From Actinidia chinensis (taxonomy: Eukaryota; Streptophyta; Magnoliopsida; Ericales; Actinidiaceae): a stretch of 12,500 nt of DNA. The notes beneath the pieces are model-generated. The model did not search any database. It had not been told where the DNA came from and saw nothing but the letters and a program-made list of their open reading frames with translations. Below, piece after piece: positions 1-11,992 of the stretch. Both the position numbers and the translations under genes were made by a program. The stretch covers positions 3,948,812-3,961,311 of the forward strand of contig CM018897.1 of the NCBI GenBank assembly GCA_009663005.1, written 5' to 3'. Positions within the stretch are counted from its first letter, which is position 1. Every line of letters begins with the position of its first letter.

Positions 1-2946
<2,946 letters not shown>

Positions 2947-3732
2947 GGACAAGCCGTCAAGACATAGGGTCTCTCCTCTCTTCTCTTCTCAATGGTTGTT
3001 TTAATTAGGAGAAGGTGTTGTTCTAATTCATGACTCTCAATTTCTAAATTTATAGGCATTTTGCTTTACTACGACACCTTGGAAGGTTGCTGATATTGTT
3101 GTTCGGTTATTCCTGTTCTTCTAGTTTTCAATTTTATGTGGTTTTGAATGTTGTAAGTCTGCATTGGATACTATAAAATACTACTTCCATAGTTGGCTTA
3201 GTGTTTGATATCCGATGTTATCTTACGCAATTAAACCCGTAGCATGTACCTCACTTCCTATACATATTGCAACTGATGTTCATAAGAATGAAGTGCGATC
3301 TATTGTAGGAGGCTCCCGCTGCTACGGGGCCTGGGACGAGATATAAGCACTCTTAAGATACTCTAATTGAATTGTGTTTAGGAAAAGCTGAAAGCCTATT
3401 GCAGTTGATTTCTGTATTAGGAAGTTGGAACTCCTTGTGTCATGTGTGATAAGGTCATGTTTGTTCGGAACCTGTTTTGGTCATCTTATCTGCAAAAACA
3501 TGATGCCTGAGAAAAATCACGTTTACTCTTGTGAACAGTTGGCTGTGTTCTATACTTGAAAATTATTGTTGATGTTAGATATAGCTGAGGTTGGTTTAGT
3601 CCATGTTTATGCTGTGGAGGACGAAAGCCCAACCCTTACTAGTTTGAGTAAAGAAGGTAATTCCCCTAGCGAGAGAAAGTTGTAAATGAGTGCAACTTTG
3701 TATACCCATCTAACAAGATTGGTGAATATTAT
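2947..3732 (+). other. 14-3-3 3' UTR and downstream spacer
   Basis: The stretch after the TGA is T-rich, as expected for a plant 3' UTR (to roughly 3150-3200). I see no canonical AATAAA near its likely end. The remainder to 3732 is unremarkable non-coding sequence with no recognisable gene or repeat. Confidence 0.5.
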
Positions 3733-3735
3733 TTA

Positions 3736-4436
3736 GAGCATCTCCAACAATCTTTTTCGTTGCCTCTTTATTCTAGCTAAATTATACTTTGTTTAATTCT
3801 CTTTTTTTTTTTTAATTCCTCCAACAGTCTAAATAAGAAAACTCTCAAATCAGAGTCTTTCTGTGGTCTCTCTTAGGCCTTGTTTGGGTAAATTTTTTTT
3901 TTTTCCCTTCTAGATGCTTGGATTATTGAGTTTTTTTGGTTATTAGTATTTTTTTTTTATGGTTTGATCAAAATTATATATATACTTTTTCGATTTCTCT
4001 TTACAAGAGTTTTAAAATGTAAATTTTTTTTATCGAATTTGAAAAAAAATTCTCTAAAAGCCAAAAAAAATCATTTTTATATAACATAATATATCTAAAA
4101 GTATTTTTTGGTTTTCTTCAAATTATATGAAAATTTTAACATTTTTTGAATTCTTTCACAAAAATAAATTAGAAAAGTATAAATTTTTCATCAAACTGTA
4201 AAAACAGTTAAATAAAAACGAAAAAACTGAAAAAGCCAAAGCAATTACAAAAACTCTTCTCTATAACCACACTCTTCTCTGTAACCAAAAAAAAAGAAAA
4301 CTAGGAGTGGATGGGAAGAAGCTATAGCAAAAACTCAAATGAAGAGCCAGATAGGAGACTGTTGAATTTAGATTTTTGTATTTTTGCTCCCTAATTTGCC
4401 TAATATAAATACTTAGGGAGGCTATTAGTGATACTC
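3736..4436. mobile_element. PIF/Harbinger (Tourist-like) MITE
   Basis: The left terminus is GAGCATCTCCAACAAT; the right terminus, reverse-complemented, is GAGTATCACTAATAG, an imperfect inverted repeat. The element is flanked by TTA at 3733-3735 and again at 4437-4439, the 3-bp TWA target duplication of PIF/Harbinger elements. Inverted similarity continues inward: CAACAGTCT near 3823 pairs with agactgttg near 4356, and a CTCCCTAA/TTAGGGAG hairpin lies at 4388-4420. At 701 bp, AT-rich and without a transposase frame, it is a non-autonomous copy. The low similarity of its ends suggests an old insertion. Confidence 0.72.
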
Positions 4437-4478
4437 TTACCTTCTAATCGGTAAAAATATATGGAATTTACTGCGGTA

Positions 4479-4626
4479 AGTAAAATTTACTTTATTATTT
4501 TAAATGGACTCCATATACTTCTACTAATTAGGATTAGGATGTGAATATTTGTCAGTAAAATTAACTTTATTATTTTAAATGAACTCCGTATACTTCTACT
4601 AATTAGGATTAGGACGTGAATGTTTG
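4479..4626. repeat. tandem duplication, 73-bp copies, 75-bp period
   Basis: Copies at 4479-4551 and 4554-4626 differ at only about five positions. Each contains ttctactaattaggattagg. Two shorter related pieces (ggggatagga...agtaaaa near 4633 and ggggatgagg...agtaaaa near 4696) follow, suggesting further decayed units. No coding potential is visible. The AGTAAAA-rich units lie directly beyond the MITE. Confidence 0.85.
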
Positions 4627-4932
4627 GAACTTTGGGGATAGGACAAGTAAAATCCGTTCATCTCGACGATCTCGTCACTAATAATTCGATACGTTTGGGG
4701 ATGAGGTAAGTAAAAAACAACATTTTTCTTTAATCTACAAAGTTTCAGTCAAGCTCTTAACACTTTTATCAATAATTATAATTGTGTTCATCATGCTATT
4801 ACATTTTTAGTTCTTTCGTTTTATTAGAAGGGTAGTTTAGATATTTTATTCAAAAAATTTATAATAAAGATAAAAAGTGAATTGCGAAAATTATCACCCA
4901 AATTAATATTGGATTACATGAGTTTTTTTAAA

Positions 4933-5675
4933 GGGTAAAATTCACTAACCTCCCTTTAGGTTTTTGACAAATACAATCACCTTCCCTTTAGTTGTAGAAA
5001 TGTCACCACCGTTTACTTTTTTAAAAGATTGAATGCGAGATTTCTATTTAGATTCGCTAATGTGTGTTGCCATAATGATAAATTTTTTCTTTGATTTAGG
5101 GCTTCTATTTTTTTTCTTTTCAATACACCCATTAAAGAAAAAAAAACTTTGTTATGAATAACATTTTTTTAAAAAAAGAATCTAAATATTTTACTTTTTA
5201 AGTGCTCATAATCTAAACATACTTGAAAAATAAACTTTGCTATTATTTTTTCTCATTAATATAAACATACTTGACAAATAAACTTTTTGCATTATTTTTT
5301 TTAAAAAAGAGATATCAATATATTTTTAAAACTGTTTGTTATAAGAGTTTTTAAAAAGATATCAATAATTTTTTTTTAAATAAAGGATTCTAAATATTTA
5401 CTTTTACGTGCTCCCTAATCTAAAAATACTATAAAAATAAACTTTGTTATTATTATTTTTTTTTAAAAAGAGAGAATATTTACTTATTTTAATATGTGTA
5501 TTGAGAAAAAAAATTAAAAACTCTAAATTAAAGAGAAAATTTATCATTTTCGCACAAAAAATAATTCTAGAGGAAATCTTGATATTGGTTTAAAAAATAA
5601 AAGAGATTAGTGATATTTCTGAAATTATAAGGGCGGTGGTTGTATTTATCAAAAGTCAATAAAATTTATCTTATT
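4933..5675. mobile_element. AT-rich fold-back element
   Basis: The left part (gggtaaaattcactaacc, then tttgacaaatacaatcacc and agaaatgtcacc) is matched in inverted order by the right part (ggtgatattt-like, ggtggttgtatttatcaaaa, then aataaaatttatctt). The long imperfect terminal inverted repeats cover about 100 bp per side. The interior is very AT-rich and has no open frame. Exact ends are uncertain and no clear target-site duplication was found. It may be a Mutator-like or unclassified MITE. Confidence 0.55.
5156..5460. repeat. direct repeats inside the fold-back element
   Basis: The module atctaaacatacttgaaaaataaactttg near 5211 recurs near 5260 (atataaacatacttgac...) and near 5418 (atctaaaaatactataaa...). 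The preceding piece, tctaaatattt followed by acttttt and gtgct, is also present twice (near 5181 and 5389). The pattern is a duplication of about 205 bp with an internal copy of about 50 bp. Confidence 0.55.
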
Positions 5676-5847
5676 TTAAAATAAATGATATTTTAATTGT
5701 TACTAGATAAAATAAGAACTAGGAAGTGTGTGAGAGTAAAAAAAAAAAAAAAATACTCCACGTATAGAATATTAGAATCCTTCCCCCTAAAAAAATTAAA
5801 AAATAAAATAATATTCCTCATTGGCGGTGGTCAAGCACAACCCAAAC

Positions 5848-5853
5848 AGCCCA
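5848..5853 (-). promoter_or_regulatory. site II element (TGGGCT on the minus strand)
   Basis: AGCCCA on the + strand is TGGGCT in reverse, fitting the TGGGCY site II consensus. Such boxes, bound by TCP factors, are established activators of plant nuclear genes for cytochrome c and cytochrome c oxidase subunits. The box lies 236 bp upstream of the COX6b ATG. A single six-base match is weak evidence, but two of them in front of this gene class carry more weight. Confidence 0.5.
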
Positions 5854-5863
5854 TATTTATGGA

Positions 5864-5879
5864 CCGGGCAGCTGCCCGG
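5864..5879. repeat. perfect 16-bp GC-rich palindrome
   Basis: CCGGGCAGCTGCCCGG equals its own reverse complement. It stands between the two site II boxes and has a central CAGCTG (an E-box core). It could be a binding site for a dimeric factor or a chance product of local GC richness. Confidence 0.8.
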
Positions 5880-5902
5880 ACTCCGGCGGCCCCTCCCGGC
5901 CC

Positions 5903-5908
5903 GGCCCA
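5903..5908 (-). promoter_or_regulatory. site II element (TGGGCC on the minus strand)
   Basis: GGCCCA reads TGGGCC in reverse, the other form of the TGGGCY consensus. It lies 55 bp from the first box and 181 bp upstream of the ATG. Tandem site II boxes are the usual arrangement in respiratory-chain promoters of plants. Confidence 0.55.
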
Positions 5909-6083
5909 TCATGCGACCCAGTCAAGTTTATGAGCTCCAAGTCCACATTCTAGACTAGCTCACGAGTGCTGCCAACTCAGTGAGTCACTGAAATCTGTAT
6001 CTCTTAAACCTAACCACCCCCACATCTCCCTTTCTTTTGTGTGTAGCCGCCTCTCGCACCTGAACCTTCGCTTCCTGTCATCC

Positions 6084-9000
6084 ATGGCGGACGGGAGTAA
6101 AGTCGACACCGCAAAACCCCAACCCTTAAGTCTGAGGTTGGTACTATAAAAATAATGTACATTTATTTTTGTTATGTGTTTGTTTTATCAATTTTATACA
6201 AGTTTCTGTGCTAATTCCCAATCATTGGGTGATTTGGACTGGTTATTTCGTGTTCGATCTAGTTGCTTTTATGCTGTTCGTAGTCTTTATTTGGTGTTTG
6301 TGAGTTAGTAATTTTGGATATTTGGTTTGGATTGATGAAACTACTTTAGCAAAATTGAGGGATCCTGCTCGCTTCTCAAGTAGTTTGGGGACATGGATTC
6401 ATTGTCGTTTGATGTCTAGGTTGTGTTTGTTTGAGTTCGTTAGTTCTGTTTTGTGTCCCGGTTTTGTGAATTACTGGATTTAATGGGTTTGGAATTGGAT
6501 TTGGTGATATTGCTTCAAAATTGAGGATCGGACTCATTTCCCAATGGTTTGGGGTTTGATCTGTTTGTTTTTGGATCGCCATTGAGTGTATGGATCGGCT
6601 GCTATAGATACATAGATTGATGGGTACACGACACTTGGAATTTTATAATGATTATGTAATGATGTAATGATGCAAAAGTAGTGTTTGGGGGATCCTTCTA
6701 TTCCTATTTACTGCACCACCAATGGATTGTGATGATGTTTAAGTTTTCATTCATAAAAAATGTCTAACTACACATTTCCGGACACAACCCTCTTGGACTA
6801 AGGTTCTAAATATCAGCTGTTATGTATCGGGATTTTGGCCTTCCAATTAAGATATTTTAGTAAAGATCGGTTGATACAGTCCGATATGAGCTGATACATT
6901 ACCATATCACTAATATCAATACGGTTACTGATACCGTGATTTAAAACCTGAATATGACCCATATGATGCTGTGGGTGTACTCAACCTGTGAGGGATTGCT
7001 CCGGACTGTGTCCTAAGGTGGACTCTTCTTCTTTTTTTTTTTGGCGGTCAAAAATGGCATTGGCATGGTAGTTGTTTGAGGCTATTGCGATATATTGGCC
7101 ATTTTGTCAAACACCATGCCAACATTGTCCATCAAATCCATAATTCTCTCAATGAGTTTAGCTCAAGGTTTGTTGGATAACTTGATTGTAGTATATTCTA
7201 CGCAATTACACGACTCTTCAATTCTTCCCCAAGCCCAAGTCCACTCGATATGACAAGGGTAACCGTAAGGGTATGAGATATGCATCCGTCATGAGTATCC
7301 AGATTGTGACTTGGATCCTTTAATTAGTAAGATGTTTCAAGAAGCAGCAACTCGTATCTATAGAGAAGAAAGCTTCCCAGCCTCTCACATGGTTGGAAGA
7401 TAGGAATCCCTTTTCTCCCCTAAATCTCATTTAATCTCAAGTACATCCTTAAGTTTAGAATATATTATGTTAAAGTATGAAGAAAAAAATTTCATAACAA
7501 TGTCAGCACTTTGATCTGCTGTTGGAATTCTCCACCCTCTGGCCTTCATTTCCCGGGAGTACGATATGCCACTAGCCAAGGTATAATTAAATGAAATAAG
7601 CCAAAGAAATTGGTTGGGGACTTGCTTGGTGACCACCCGCCTACGTGGTATACTAAATGCTTTCAATGTATGAAGTCAATTGCAGAACAAAGCTTCCTTC
7701 TTAGGACAAACCTCCAAATTAGTCATACTTCAATGGACTCTCAAAAACAAGTCCTGTCTAGTCTAAAAAATCTCCATGAACCTTACCCAATAAGAATAAA
7801 ATCAATCAACCTTTTCTTTACCAATGCTAATGGTTAATGCTGTCAAGTGTTAGCCAAGCGATGGAATGTAAATGCTGCCATAAAATACTGGTCCTCGCAA
7901 TAGAGAGAGAATAGGTTTTGAACCCTCTCTCTACTTCGAATGCCTTCAAAGACAAGTTCATAAAACTACTACCAAAATCAAGTGAGCAAAACTTTTTTCG
8001 TACTGACAGTGTGACACTTGGTCAGGAAACATAGGATAGGACTGTTCCGTACTTAAATAAGTCATTTAAATAACTCATTTAAATAACTCATACTTTGTTT
8101 GTGCATACTGCCATGATTCACATTTATATATGCTTGTGCATGCAATATGTAATCAACCAAATTTTCTTTAACTTCAACAGTAATTGTGCATAAAAAATTG
8201 GCCTGCATGTTTTGCTGCGTCAAAATGTGTCTATTTCTGTAGATGTTTTGCAACAACTTGAAGGTGTTAAATTGTGAGCTGTGGACTCATAAATGTTAAA
8301 ATTTGGTCCATAAACAGGTACCGGTGGGCAATAAGACTTTTTAATATTTCTAACTGTAAATGCTGTTGCATTCAGTTTATGATCTTTTTCTATTTCCTTG
8401 CTTAACAAATATGACCCTTTTATTTGGCCAATTGTTGAGACTTTACTCAAGTTTTATGGCTTTGACGTCCATGCTCCAACTTTTGTGAGCAAATTTTATT
8501 CTTTATGGTCTGTTATGTATTTATATTTTATAGGACATGCTTTGAGCCTTTTGACAGTAGGATGCATAATCCCTTTTCTCTAATTCGTTTTCCTGAGTTT
8601 GCTTATCTCTATATACTTTGTCCTATGAATGTTCCTGGACCTTGTATACTTATTTTCAAAGCATTACTACGGCACTTATATAGCTGGAAAAATTTTCCGC
8701 CATGAACTGTGATAAATATTCTGACTTCTTTTAATTTTTCTTCTTTGTTTGCTTTTCTCTATCTTACTTAGGCTTACATATGCTACCAAATTCCTCTGAG
8801 TTTTCCGTTGAGTTTGCTGGACCCTTTGCCTGTATTGCAAATAGCTTGTGTCTGCATTTCTGCTTAGTTCTTTGATACATTCTAATATTTAAAATAAAAA
8901 GAGAGAAAGAAACTGCACATTAGTTAAAGGCTGGTCAGGATCGTATGTTATCTAGGTTTTGTTGCTCATATAAATACTGCTTGATCAATCTTTTTAGGCT

Positions 9001-10207
9001 GCAAGAACCGAGTCCATTTAGTTTAAAATGAGACTGCTATGGGTTCTGGCATTGGTGCTTAGCTGACATTAATGAGACGTTTAAACTACAAATTGAGGTC
9101 TTTTCACCTTGCAACATATTGTGAGAGGACCCTGTGCCAGTGTGCTTCTCAGCATGCTGTCTTGCACTTTCTCCTGTAGTTGTTATTATTGGTTTTTCGT
9201 GGTAAAACCACCTTCTCTGATGCTCTGAATTGCAGCAATACTTACTGAAGGAGAAAGAGGAGAAGCTGGATAACAGTACAAAGCCTGAAGAAGAACCAGA
9301 ATGAAAACCCCCTGCAAGTGCCAATTCTGAGGAAGTTGTCACTCCGAAAACTGAGGAAAAACACCCAGTTGAGATTGTTAGCCCAGTGCTGCTGAAGAAA
9401 GTAGCGGAGCTCCGAGGTTGTAATGGAGAAGCAATGAAGCCACACCCGATGCAGAGGAAAAGTGCGGTGAGGCCACCGAGGCTGCTGATGAGGAAAGCAG
9501 TGGAAATGCTGGACCCAAAGAAGACTTGGGAGATCAAGAAGTTGAAGAAGACACCAGAGATTAAGGTACGGGCCTTCCACGGCAATGCACCGCACCATAA
9601 CTTTACCTTGTTTTCCTTCCTGCCTAGCGTTAGTTTACAACTTTTCGTTTTTATGTTTCCATTCTTCCAGTGTATGGTTTCCAAGCTTGAGGACAGACCA
9701 GAGATTTTCCGTTTCCCAACTACAAAGAACTCTAGGGCATGCTTTACCCGTTACATGAGTATATCGGTTGAGTTGATTGGATCCCAGCGTTACTATTATG
9801 TGGTTTCCTAAACCAAATTATTTACTCAACTTTTTTTTTTTTTTTTTGTGGTCTTTCAGGTGTGTAGCTGCAAAAGGGGAAGGTGCTTCTGAGTGTGACA
9901 AGTTTGCCAAATACTATCGCGCTCTTTGCCCTGGTGAATGGGTATGTACCTTTCTTGCTTGTTCACACCCTTGTTACCTATTATGTGTTAAGACTGGTTT
10001 CAGTCATGTAGCCATATTGATTTGACTGTCGAATCCGATCAAATTGGAGGCCTCATGAAACATTATGACTTCCTTTTTTCCTATTGCTGGACTTTGGCTT
10101 TGTAATGCTGACGGAAGTAGAAGTTGACCTCGTTGTATGGCTTGTTATTGCAGGTAGACAGATGGAATGAGCAAAGGGAGAATGGTACCTTTCCGGGTCC
10201 ATTATAG
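6084..10207 (+). CDS. COX6B: cytochrome c oxidase subunit 6b (long plant form), five exons
   Basis: COX6b is a small intermembrane-space subunit of respiratory complex IV. Exons are 6084-6136, 9236-9565, 9671 or 9686-9766, 9860-9941 and 10154-10207, about 200 codons in all, which fits the long plant isoform with an acidic N-terminal extension. The ATG at 6084 (MADGSKVDTA) has a good ATGGCG context. Exon 2 has QYLLKEKEEK followed by a Glu-rich stretch ending TPEIK. Exon 3 has FRFPTT and CFTRY. Exon 4, intact, reads CVAAKGEGASECDKFAKYYR and ALCPGEW. Exon 5, intact, reads VDRWNEQRENGTFPGPL then TAG. The CX9C and CX10C cysteine pairs that form the twin disulfides (Mia40 import pathway) are present. 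Exons 1, 2 and 3 have frame breaks and an in-frame TGA (separate entry), so the literal sequence does not translate through. Family identity is very secure. Confidence 0.93.
6801..6949. mobile_element. 149-bp MITE-like element
   Basis: The left end AGGTTCTAAATATCAGC and the right end, reverse-complemented, AGGTTTTAAATCACGG form a terminal inverted repeat of about 12-15 bp. The interior contains repeated GATACNGT/TATCGG-type words, which also pair across the element. No clear target-site duplication was seen, so class and exact borders remain open. Confidence 0.5.
7060..7122. repeat. inverted repeat / stem-loop in the COX6b intron
   Basis: The left arm TTGGCATGG-TAGT-TGTTTGA (7060-7079) pairs with the right arm TCAAACACCATGCCAA (7107-7122): 16 base pairs with a four-base bulge and a 27-base loop. 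It could fold in the intronic transcript. Function is unknown; it may be a remnant of a short fold-back element. Confidence 0.7.
7430..7566 (-). mobile_element. possible Ty1/Copia polyprotein C-terminus remnant
   Basis: On the minus strand the open stretch includes PTADQSADI (7499-7525), then SSYFNIIYSKLKDVLEI and a stop. Copia polyproteins end their RNase H region with a motif of the form P-T-x-D-Q-x-A-D-I, a Thr-Lys or similar, then a Phe/Lys-Leu rich tail, and the order and spacing here agree. The match covers only about 45 codons. No flanking reverse transcriptase, LTR or primer-binding site is recognisable, so at best it is an old fragment. Confidence 0.4.
8062..8091. repeat. 13-bp tandem repeat, about 2.3 copies
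   Basis: The unit TCATTTAAATAAC is repeated twice exactly, followed by a partial TCAT. This is a minor intronic simple repeat. Confidence 0.85.
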
Positions 10208-10785
10208 ATGGCATCTGCTGAAGAACCTAAAATATTTTTGGTTACTGTCACTGTATCCGGATTGCTTGGATCTATCAGATGAATTTCTGAAGATGAGAAC
10301 TGAATAATTTCAGGAGAAGTCTCTGTTTTAAGTGGTTAATAAAATTATTGACTTTCCTCGGAACTAGTTTGAGTCCAAAACACATATTTGTTGATCCTAC
10401 GACGAAAGCTATTAGCATTCATAACCTAGATGGAACTCTCTTTCTCCAGTTTTTCTAAAAGCTTCAGACTGTTTGGGAAGTTGTAACCGTTACAGGTCAC
10501 CGAGAAGCATAAACTTAAGCTGTGACCTACATTTTCTATACATAGTAATAAGAGATTATTGCTTGCAGGATTTTCAAATTATGGTTTTGAACTTGCTCGA
10601 GAGAGTGAATATGTGATGTACAAATGCTTTTGTTGAAGTGATGCTTGTATCCTACCTTCCCTAGTTACATGGTGGCAAAATGATTGCTTGGATACTTCTG
10701 TGAGCTAATACCTGTGTCAAAGGTATTGGATGCGTAACCCCTGTTGTTAATTCTCGAGTTCTCGACTTTCTATTTCTTTAAATAA
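10208..10785 (+). other. COX6b 3' UTR and downstream spacer
   Basis: This T-rich stretch follows the TAG stop. The 3' UTR probably ends shortly after the poly(A) signal at 10338. The remaining bases hold no gene I can recognise. Confidence 0.5.
10338..10343 (+). promoter_or_regulatory. AATAAA poly(A) signal of COX6b
   Basis: A canonical AATAAA lies 131 bp after the COX6b stop codon in a T-rich context, a usual distance for a plant 3' UTR. Confidence 0.55.
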
Positions 10786-10787
10786 CA

Positions 10788-11015
10788 GCCAGGGTCCCTT
10801 TTGGGTGGTCTGCAAATGGCTGGCCAAAATTTTGCAATTGTCAATTTTTGGTGGGCGTCTCTCTCTCTCTCTCTCATCATAGGGCTCACAAATGTGATTC
10901 AATTTTTGTGAATGACATTCACTCCTTGGTTGTCAAATTTGGACATTTCCAACAATAGCATGTTAAATTTTGGCATATGAAATGGCCAAAAATGCCTTTT
11001 GCATTGGAGGTGCTC
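10788..11015. mobile_element. MITE-like element, right end recognisable
   Basis: The right end, reverse-complemented, reads GAGCACCTCCAATGC and is followed by TTA (11016-11018). This is the same kind of terminus and target site as the Harbinger-type MITE upstream. A left boundary near 10788 is suggested by weak inverted similarity (TGGCTGGCCAAAATTTTG against CATATGCCAAAATTTAAC), but no clean matching left terminus or TTA was found. A palindromic GTGAATG-a-CATTCAC lies inside. Confidence 0.4.
10858..10875. repeat. (TC)9 microsatellite
   Basis: Nine perfect TC dinucleotides lie within the MITE-like element. This is a simple repeat likely to vary in length. Confidence 0.95.
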
Positions 11016-11018
11016 TTA

Positions 11019-11992
11019 GTATTTCTTGTTCATACCCATTGGTTGACGTTACAAGTATTAACATGCATCTTTGAGATTGTGTTTTGGACTTTGTTGTGCA
11101 TTCCTCTGTTTGGTAAGGAAATACTTGTAGGCAAGTTTTGGAAGCCCTAATAACCATGAATTTGAGACTCGGCTTGTGTTTTGGGCTTTGTTTTGCGAGA
11201 TCTCGTCCAATTCTGATTGTATACGAATGACATTGGAAGACATAACTCGTGGGATAGTAATCACTATCTTCTTTCTATGTTTCTTCAGCCTAAGATATCT
11301 GCTAAATCATGCGAAAACATTGCTGTACCTAATCGATTGCTTAGAAAACATTAACCTATCTGAACCTTCTACTCGAATTTGTGTATAAGCATGTCGAGTA
11401 CACAGCCATGCCCAAAACGCAACATCTGAAACATTCAGGAAAAATCCAATGGATCATTGAAAAAGTTGTTTGGCTATGTCATGTCTATTTGCTCATTCTG
11501 AATTAGTTCCCTCCATCAGTAATGAAGCACAAGAATCAGGCCCGGCTCTGACATTTGAGTTGTTTTTTGATTCAATGTAGTTGCTCTCGTACTATTAATG
11601 CATTACCCAAAAAAGTCATATTATTAATACGTATTCAAATTTTTTTTCGGGAGCTGATGGTTGCCTTGTCATTGGGGGGTTACCCAAGCGCAATACCTTG
11701 CTGGGTTTATCCCAGAACCGGCTCTGACAAGAATCTAAAACCGAAGTTCAATGGAGCTTAGCAGTGACTGATTTACTTTGCAGTGTATTGATAATCTGTT
11801 CGATATTTCATGCTCCAAAATGCGTTTCGATATACAGAAATCGAAGCACCGTGAAAACTGAAATTATCCACCCCAAGCCCTGTTTTAATAGTTTAAGGGG
11901 TGTTTATATAATTAAGCCTGTTTTAATTCTATCTTTTTTGTTTCGGAAAGTTTTGCATCGGTCAGTTTTCTTCAACAACTATATCATGTAGG
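11019..11992. other. intergenic DNA without recognised genes
   Basis: No open frame here resembles a known protein. A 13-base word, CCGGCTCTGACA with flanking similarity, occurs at about 11540 and 11717, perhaps marking a decayed repeat. Nothing else stands out. Confidence 0.4.

Larger units (their letters stand above)
5821..6083 (+). promoter_or_regulatory. COX6b promoter and 5' UTR region
   Basis: Composition changes sharply from AT-rich to GC-rich just upstream of the COX6b start. The stretch contains two site II boxes, a 16-bp palindrome and a pyrimidine-rich leader (near 6015-6040) before the ATG at 6084. No obvious TATA box stands at a suitable distance, as is common for plant housekeeping genes. 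The transcription start cannot be set from sequence alone. Confidence 0.6.
6137..9235 (+). other. COX6b first intron, 3.1 kb
   Basis: The donor is GAG/gttggt and the acceptor gaattgcag/CAA. The first 500 bp is T/G-rich leader-intron sequence with a diverged direct repeat (aaaattgagggatcc near 6351 and aaaattgaggatcgg near 6517, each followed by a gtttgggg). A small MITE (6801-6949), a stem-loop (7060-7122) and a possible Copia remnant (7430-7566) follow. From about 7840 to 9200 I see no protein-like or RNA-like structure beyond a 13-bp tandem repeat. Confidence 0.75.
6084..9766 (+). pseudogene. frame breaks in COX6b exons 1-3
   Basis: Exon 1 (53 nt) is one base short: AAAACC in place of AAAAACC at about 6112-6118 would restore KTPTLKSE joining QYLLKEKEEK in phase 0. 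Exon 2 (330 nt, a multiple of three) has an in-frame TGA at 9302-9304. It then shows likely compensating indels near 9390, 9414, 9433 and 9551, because the Glu/Ala-rich sequence and TPEIK appear in different frames. Exon 3 is two bases short of the 83 expected from position 9686: TACATGAGTATATCG lacks one base in each of two codons of the RY(I/M)EYHR motif, and LEDRPEIF stands where a family sequence like LETAPADF is expected. Exons 4 and 5 are clean and all splice sites are usable. Confidence 0.8.

Noticed and set aside
5697..5933. Plus-strand open frame ending in a Pro/Ala-rich tail
   Set aside because: It crosses an A-run and the GC-rich COX6b promoter; its composition follows the DNA and it matches no protein family I know.
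5999..6014. Telobox-like AAACCTAACC upstream of COX6b
   Set aside because: The telobox needs AAACCCTAA; this lacks one C. It could be another base loss but cannot be claimed.
8398..8705. Overlapping hydrophobic open frames in the COX6b intron
   Set aside because: Phe/Leu/Tyr-rich translation comes from T-rich intron sequence; there is no family match and no plausible splice pattern to include it.
9037..9684. Open frame of 215 codons on the minus strand, the longest in the window
   Set aside because: It lies antisense to COX6b exons 2-3 and the intervening intron. Its Ser/Phe-rich sequence is what the reverse of a Glu/Ala-rich coding stretch gives, and it has no recognisable domain.
9386..9811. 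Plus-strand open frame of 141 codons through COX6b exon 2 and beyond
   Set aside because: It reads through an intron and only partly uses the true frame; the real product is the spliced COX6b.
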